NCBI RefSeq assembly: GCF_030646845.1
Contig: NZ_JAUSLE010000028.1
Location: forward strand, 1 to 64,000
DNA: 64,000 nt
Origin: Rhodoferax sp.
GTDB taxonomy: Bacteria > Pseudomonadota > Gammaproteobacteria > Burkholderiales > Burkholderiaceae_C
Reading direction: 5' to 3'
The notes beneath the pieces are model-generated. The model saw only the letters and a program-made list of their open reading frames with translations, made no database searches and had not been told where the DNA came from. Positions 60,341 through 64,000 of this stretch are shown in pieces; position 1 is the first letter of the stretch; every line of letters starts with the position of its first letter. Position numbers and translations under genes: made by a program.

Positions 60341-61714
60341 CTACTGGGGCGGTTCGCGCATTTCCACATAGGCACGGGCACGCAATTCTTGCGCCCAGGT
60401 GGCGTAAGCATCGTCGAGCTTTTTCTCGCGCAACATGGCGCGCACGGCCTCGCGTTGCTCGCGCGGGCCCAAGGCAACATTGCGGCGCTCGGTCAGCTGA
60501 ATCAAATGGACACCAAAGCGCGACACCAGCGGGTCGCTGATCTGACCGGGTGCCAGCCGGTTCATGACCTCCTCGAACTCCGGCACAAACATGCCGGGAT
60601 TGGCCCATCCCAGATCGCCTCCCTGCGCCGCACTGCCGTCTTGTGAGTTGTCACGGGCCAAGGCTGCAAAATCGGCCTGCCCCGCCAGAATGCGCTTCTT
60701 GAATTCACTGAGCCTGGCGCGGGCAGCCGCCTCGCCCAGTTGTGGACTGACACGTAACAGGATATGCCGCGCCCGACTCTGCGTCACGGTCATGACAGGC
60801 ATTCCAGCACTTTTCTTCTCAAGTACCTTGAGGATGTGAAATCCCGCACCGGAACGCACCAGCGCCGAGAGGTCGCCGACACCCAGATTTTGTGTTGCCT
60901 CCAGGAACAGCGGGGGGTAGCGGTCAACCGTGCGCAGGCCCAACTGGCCGCCATTGGCGCGGTCTGAGGCACTGGAGAGTTCACGCACCAGGGTAACGAA
61001 GTCTTCGCCAGCCCGGGCCCGCTCCAGCGCGCGCTGGGCCTTGGCCTGGAGGGCTGCAATCTGCTCTGCGGTGGCCCCCTCAGGCACTGCCACCAGGATC
61101 TGTGCCAGGTTGATTTCCTGAACTGCAGGCGCGTTGCTCTTCTGCTGCTCCTGCAGGTATTGGTCCACCTCGAGGTCAGAAACGCGCACGCGTGGCTCCA
61201 CATCGCGCTCGCGCAGACGCGTCAACATGATCTGGTCCCGCAACTGGGCGCGGAACTGGCTGAGCGCGACCCCATCCTTTGCCAGGCGACGGTGCAACTC
61301 GGCCACATCCAGCTGGTTTTGCCGTGCAACGTCCTGCTCCGCCTGATCGATGGCCGCCTCGTCCACGCGTATGCCGGCTTCGCGCGCCAGCTGAAGCTGC
61401 GCCTTTTCGTTGATGAGACGCTCCAGCACCTGTCGCGCCAGCAGGTTGAGGTCGGGTTGGGGCCGGCGCTGCTGGGCCAGCTGCTGCGTCACGCGCTGCA
61501 GCGCCACGCGCACCTCGTTGTTGGTGATGGGCTCGGAGTTGACCACGGCCACAATGTAATCAGCCTGAAGCTGAGCACCAGGCTGCACGCGAAGGGCGGG
61601 CGTCGCAGCCGCGGCGCCGACACCCCCGGCTGGCCGCAAGCCCTGCGCCTGCGAGGTGACGGAGGCAAGAATGGCAAGGCTGGCCACGGTCAGGGCCATG
61701 AGGCGATGGGTCAT
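60341..61714 (-). CDS. surA: Periplasmic chaperone/peptidylprolyl isomerase SurA
   Basis: A 457-residue periplasmic protein. Signal peptide [20 protein letters not shown] (cut near 24). N-terminal SurA chaperone segment ([47 protein letters not shown]) and two parvulin domains: [14 protein letters not shown]...[16 protein letters not shown] and [14 protein letters not shown]...[18 protein letters not shown], ending [11 protein letters not shown]. It folds and escorts outer-membrane proteins such as LptD, encoded immediately upstream with a 6-base gap. Confidence 0.95.
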   Translation of the reverse strand: MTHRLMALTVASLAILASVTSQAQGLRPAGGVGAAAATPALRVQPGAQLQADYIVAVVNSEPITNNEVRVALQRVTQQLAQQRRPQPDLNLLARQVLERLINEKAQLQLAREAGIRVDEAAIDQAEQDVARQNQLDVAELHRRLAKDGVALSQFRAQLRDQIMLTRLRERDVEPRVRVSDLEVDQYLQEQQKSNAPAVQEINLAQILVAVPEGATAEQIAALQAKAQRALERARAGEDFVTLVRELSSASDRANGGQLGLRTVDRYPPLFLEATQNLGVGDLSALVRSGAGFHILKVLEKKSAGMPVMTVTQSRARHILLRVSPQLGEAAARARLSEFKKRILAGQADFAALARDNSQDGSAAQGGDLGWANPGMFVPEFEEVMNRLAPGQISDPLVSRFGVHLIQLTERRNVALGPREQREAVRAMLREKKLDDAYATWAQELRARAYVEMREPPQ

Positions 61715-61720
61715 GATGGG

Positions 61721-64000
61721 TCAATCGTAATTGCTGAATCGGCTGGGAGCGCTGGTTTGCTCTCGCAGGTATTGGTAATTTGGAATATTCTCTTTCAGGG
61801 TCTTCAGTGGGTTGACGCCCAGACGGGTGAACCCGACAAATTCAAGCTGGAACATGATGCGCTGCGTGGCAGACGAGGTACTGGTCTGCAGCCGCTCCAG
61901 CACCGCACGGCCCAGCCAGCAGCCGGCATCGTACTCAAAGCCGATGACTGCGTCGACCAGTCTGCCCTCATTCAGGCTGTAGTTGAGTCGGCCCACGCTG
62001 TACCAGCGTCCCTCGCCCTGGCCCCGTCCGGCTCCCAGCTCCTGCCCCCGGTCGCCCCAGAGATCATTCACCGGCCACTGCCAGCCCACGTCCAGCTGCT
62101 CGCTGAGGTCACGCTGGTAGCGGTAGGCGGCGGACACCACCCGGTAGTTGCCCGGGCTGTAGCGCGCACCAATGGTGGCACGCACGGACTGTTCTGTCTT
62201 GGGGTTGAACTGCACGGTGGAGTCAAAAGCCCATTTCGGGTTCCAGTTGACAGATGCCCCCAGCAGCACGTCGCTGATGCGGTCAACCACCGGAGCGCCG
62301 CCGGGCAGGGTCACGTTCTGATCCTTGAAGCGCAAGCGCTGTGCGACGCCAAAGCGTGCTGCCTCGGCGCCGGTATCCGGGTCCAGCAGGCGCGTGGTCA
62401 CCCCGAGCGTCAGCAGGTTGCTGTCAGAAATGCGGTCGTTGCCAACGAAGGCGTTTTCGGTATAGATGGTCGCGAAATTGAAGTCATTCGCACCCGTGTC
62501 GTAAACGGGCAGCAGGCTCTGGTCGCGGTACGGTGTGTTGACGTAGAAGGCCCGCGGTTCGAGGGTCTGGCGAAAGGCCCGGCCAAAATAGCTGGCGTCG
62601 CGTTCAAACACCAGACCACTGTCCAGACTGAAGGTGGGCACCACGCGGCTGGCGGAGTTGGCGCCGTTGGCCAACGGCGCATCCAGCTGGTAATTGCTGA
62701 CGTGCAACTGCAGCTTGGGCGTGATGAACCCGGCGGGCGCCATCCAGGGACGACTGACCTGCAGCAGCGAGTAGGCGCGCTGGCCATTGGCATTGGGCTG
62801 CGCCGACAGCAGGCTGTCTGCCTGAAACCGCGAGTAATCGGCAACCACCGAGTAGTCGATCCCGTTGGCTGTGCTGCGGGCATAGCGCGTGGTCAACTGG
62901 GGTGCAAGGTCATAGGGCTGCGCGATCGGTGCCGCCGGGTCTTGCAGCGTCTGCCACTTGAGCATGCGCACGCTACTGGCGAAATAGCCATTGGTCCAGG
63001 ACAGCGAGGCGTCATTGGCCAACAGGCGCTGCGTCAGTGACGCCCCGGTGCGGGAGAAGTCGCGCCAGTAATTGTCATCACTCACCCGGTTCAGGTTGAG
63101 ATTCAAGGCCAGACCGTTGTCCGTCAGCCGGTTTTTCAACGTGCCCTGATGGGCATAGGACAGGCCCCAGCGATTGCGCTCGCGCAGCTGATCGGAAGGC
63201 ATCAGATCAAGGCGCATCTGTCCCGCATAGTCCGCTTCAAGATAACGAAACTCGCTCGCCAGATTCACCCCGCGCTTGCTCATCACACTGGGGGTGAAGG
63301 TTGCATCGCGGTTTGGCGCGATATTCCAATAGTACGGGACAGACACCTCGGCCCCGTTGACGTTGTCCAGCCCCAGGGTCGGGGGCATGAAACCTGACTT
63401 GCGCCGGTCGCTCAGCGGAAAGGTGATGTAGGGGATCGGCAGCAGGGGTACCCCTTTGAACGACAGTAACGCCCCTTGCGCCGTACCCACGTCTTCTTCG
63501 TTGTCCATGCGGATCGTGTTGGCACGCAGGATCCAGTCCGGCATCCAGCTCGGGCCCGGCAGGCGGCGGCAGGTGGTGTATGTGGCGTTGCGGATGACCG
63601 CCCGTTTGTCATCGATGAAATCAACACGGTCGGCTTCGCCATGCGCGTCATTGTTGAGAAAGTGGTAGCTTGTCTCGTTGAAAAATCCCTCGAAGGTGTC
63701 GAGCTTGAGCTCCAGCAGCGACCCTTCGTACACATTGCCTGCGCGGTTGATGTGGACATTGCCAAGGGCTTTGGCCAGGTCATCCGGCTGGTAGTACTCC
63801 AGCCGGTCCGCCTTGATCACCATGTCGCCACGGCGCAGCACGGCGTCGCCCTCCACCACGGTTTCCAGGTCGGGGCGTCCGTACAGGCGGTCGCCAATGA
63901 TGAAGGTGGGCAAGGCGCTGCGCGAGGAGGGGGAAATCTGCTCGTCCAGCAGAGGGCTGCTTTTGAGAAACAGCGGCGCCTCATCCGCGGCCGCTGATAC
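61721..64000 (-). CDS. lptD: LPS-assembly protein LptD, N-terminus cut by window edge
   Basis: The frame is open past the right edge of the window; 759 residues are visible. N-terminal jellyroll (OstA/LptA-like) domain: VVEGDAVLRRGDMVIKADRLEYYQPDDLAKALGNV. Then the beta-barrel, e.g. YWRDFSRTGASLTQRLL, TLEPRAFYVNTPYRDQSLLPVYDTG, and the end FVGFTRLGVNPLKTLKENIPNY. Cys residues in YTTCRRLPG and YDAGCWLGRAVLERLQ are those expected for the LptD disulfides. It forms the outer-membrane LPS translocon with LptE. surA follows directly downstream. Confidence 0.95.
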   Translation of the reverse strand, partial: VSAAADEAPLFLKSSPLLDEQISPSSRSALPTFIIGDRLYGRPDLETVVEGDAVLRRGDMVIKADRLEYYQPDDLAKALGNVHINRAGNVYEGSLLELKLDTFEGFFNETSYHFLNNDAHGEADRVDFIDDKRAVIRNATYTTCRRLPGPSWMPDWILRANTIRMDNEEDVGTAQGALLSFKGVPLLPIPYITFPLSDRRKSGFMPPTLGLDNVNGAEVSVPYYWNIAPNRDATFTPSVMSKRGVNLASEFRYLEADYAGQMRLDLMPSDQLRERNRWGLSYAHQGTLKNRLTDNGLALNLNLNRVSDDNYWRDFSRTGASLTQRLLANDASLSWTNGYFASSVRMLKWQTLQDPAAPIAQPYDLAPQLTTRYARSTANGIDYSVVADYSRFQADSLLSAQPNANGQRAYSLLQVSRPWMAPAGFITPKLQLHVSNYQLDAPLANGANSASRVVPTFSLDSGLVFERDASYFGRAFRQTLEPRAFYVNTPYRDQSLLPVYDTGANDFNFATIYTENAFVGNDRISDSNLLTLGVTTRLLDPDTGAEAARFGVAQRLRFKDQNVTLPGGAPVVDRISDVLLGASVNWNPKWAFDSTVQFNPKTEQSVRATIGARYSPGNYRVVSAAYRYQRDLSEQLDVGWQWPVNDLWGDRGQELGAGRGQGEGRWYSVGRLNYSLNEGRLVDAVIGFEYDAGCWLGRAVLERLQTSTSSATQRIMFQLEFVGFTRLGVNPLKTLKENIPNYQYLREQTSAPSRFSNYD

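Noticed and set aside
61160-63040. Plus-strand open frame of 626 codons opposite surA and lptD
   Set aside because: It spans two real genes on the other strand and has no recognisable motif.

Overview
The window looks like a chromosomal segment of a betaproteobacterium of the family Comamonadaceae, probably close to Rhodoferax or Polaromonas. The reasons are the high GC content, the gene content (tkt-gapA, lptD-surA-rsmA, an AcoAB-type E1 pair, many LysR regulators) and two short interspersed repeats that I recognise as typical of Comamonadaceae genomes. One repeat (about 57 bp) occurs eight times here, and in three places it lies inside a reading frame. The genus is an inference. I saw no rRNA, tRNA, CRISPR array or insertion sequence.

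Layout: 0-4.4 kb holds the start of an M14-type metallopeptidase, a candidate PHO box with a 39-residue membrane peptide, a CYTH-CHAD protein, an endonuclease/exonuclease/phosphatase-family protein and a patatin. 4.6-7.7 kb is a thiamine-dependent dehydrogenase E1 operon (alpha, beta, a free-standing lipoyl domain, a lipoate ligase-like gene). 7.7-9.2 kb holds small envelope proteins. 9.3-13.7 kb is an accessory patch: a NERD-helicase, then a lower-GC two-gene cassette of patatin phospholipase plus CD-NTase, which I read as a minimal CBASS anti-phage system, followed by a decayed Fic gene. 13.7-26.7 kb holds regulators with divergent targets, VOC proteins, a GST, a class A penicillin-binding protein, a pirin and a BamE-like lipoprotein.

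26.8-32.7 kb is central metabolism: gapA and tkt on the minus strand, then AdoMet decarboxylase, MurU and aminopeptidase P on the plus strand. 32.7-37.1 kb is a likely oxidative catabolic unit: an SDR, a Baeyer-Villiger-type monooxygenase fused to an esterase, and a divergent AraC regulator. A large PAS-GGDEF-EAL protein follows, then a periplasmic protein, proline iminopeptidase and a TPR protein.

43.1-49.2 kb is a compact minus-strand module: SPFH-SHOCT protein, DUF4178 protein, DUF350 membrane protein, membrane-embedded spermidine-synthase-like protein and a Tat/lipoprotein FAD oxidase. It looks like one envelope-associated system. 49.3-53.4 kb pairs the Kup potassium transporter with a shortened KdpD/KdpE system. 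53.6-55.7 kb is a rubrerythrin/rubredoxin/reductase peroxide-detoxification unit. 55.9-59.4 kb has malic enzyme and a secreted barnase-like RNase with its barstar. 59.5 kb to the end is rsmA, surA and lptD, the last cut by the window edge.
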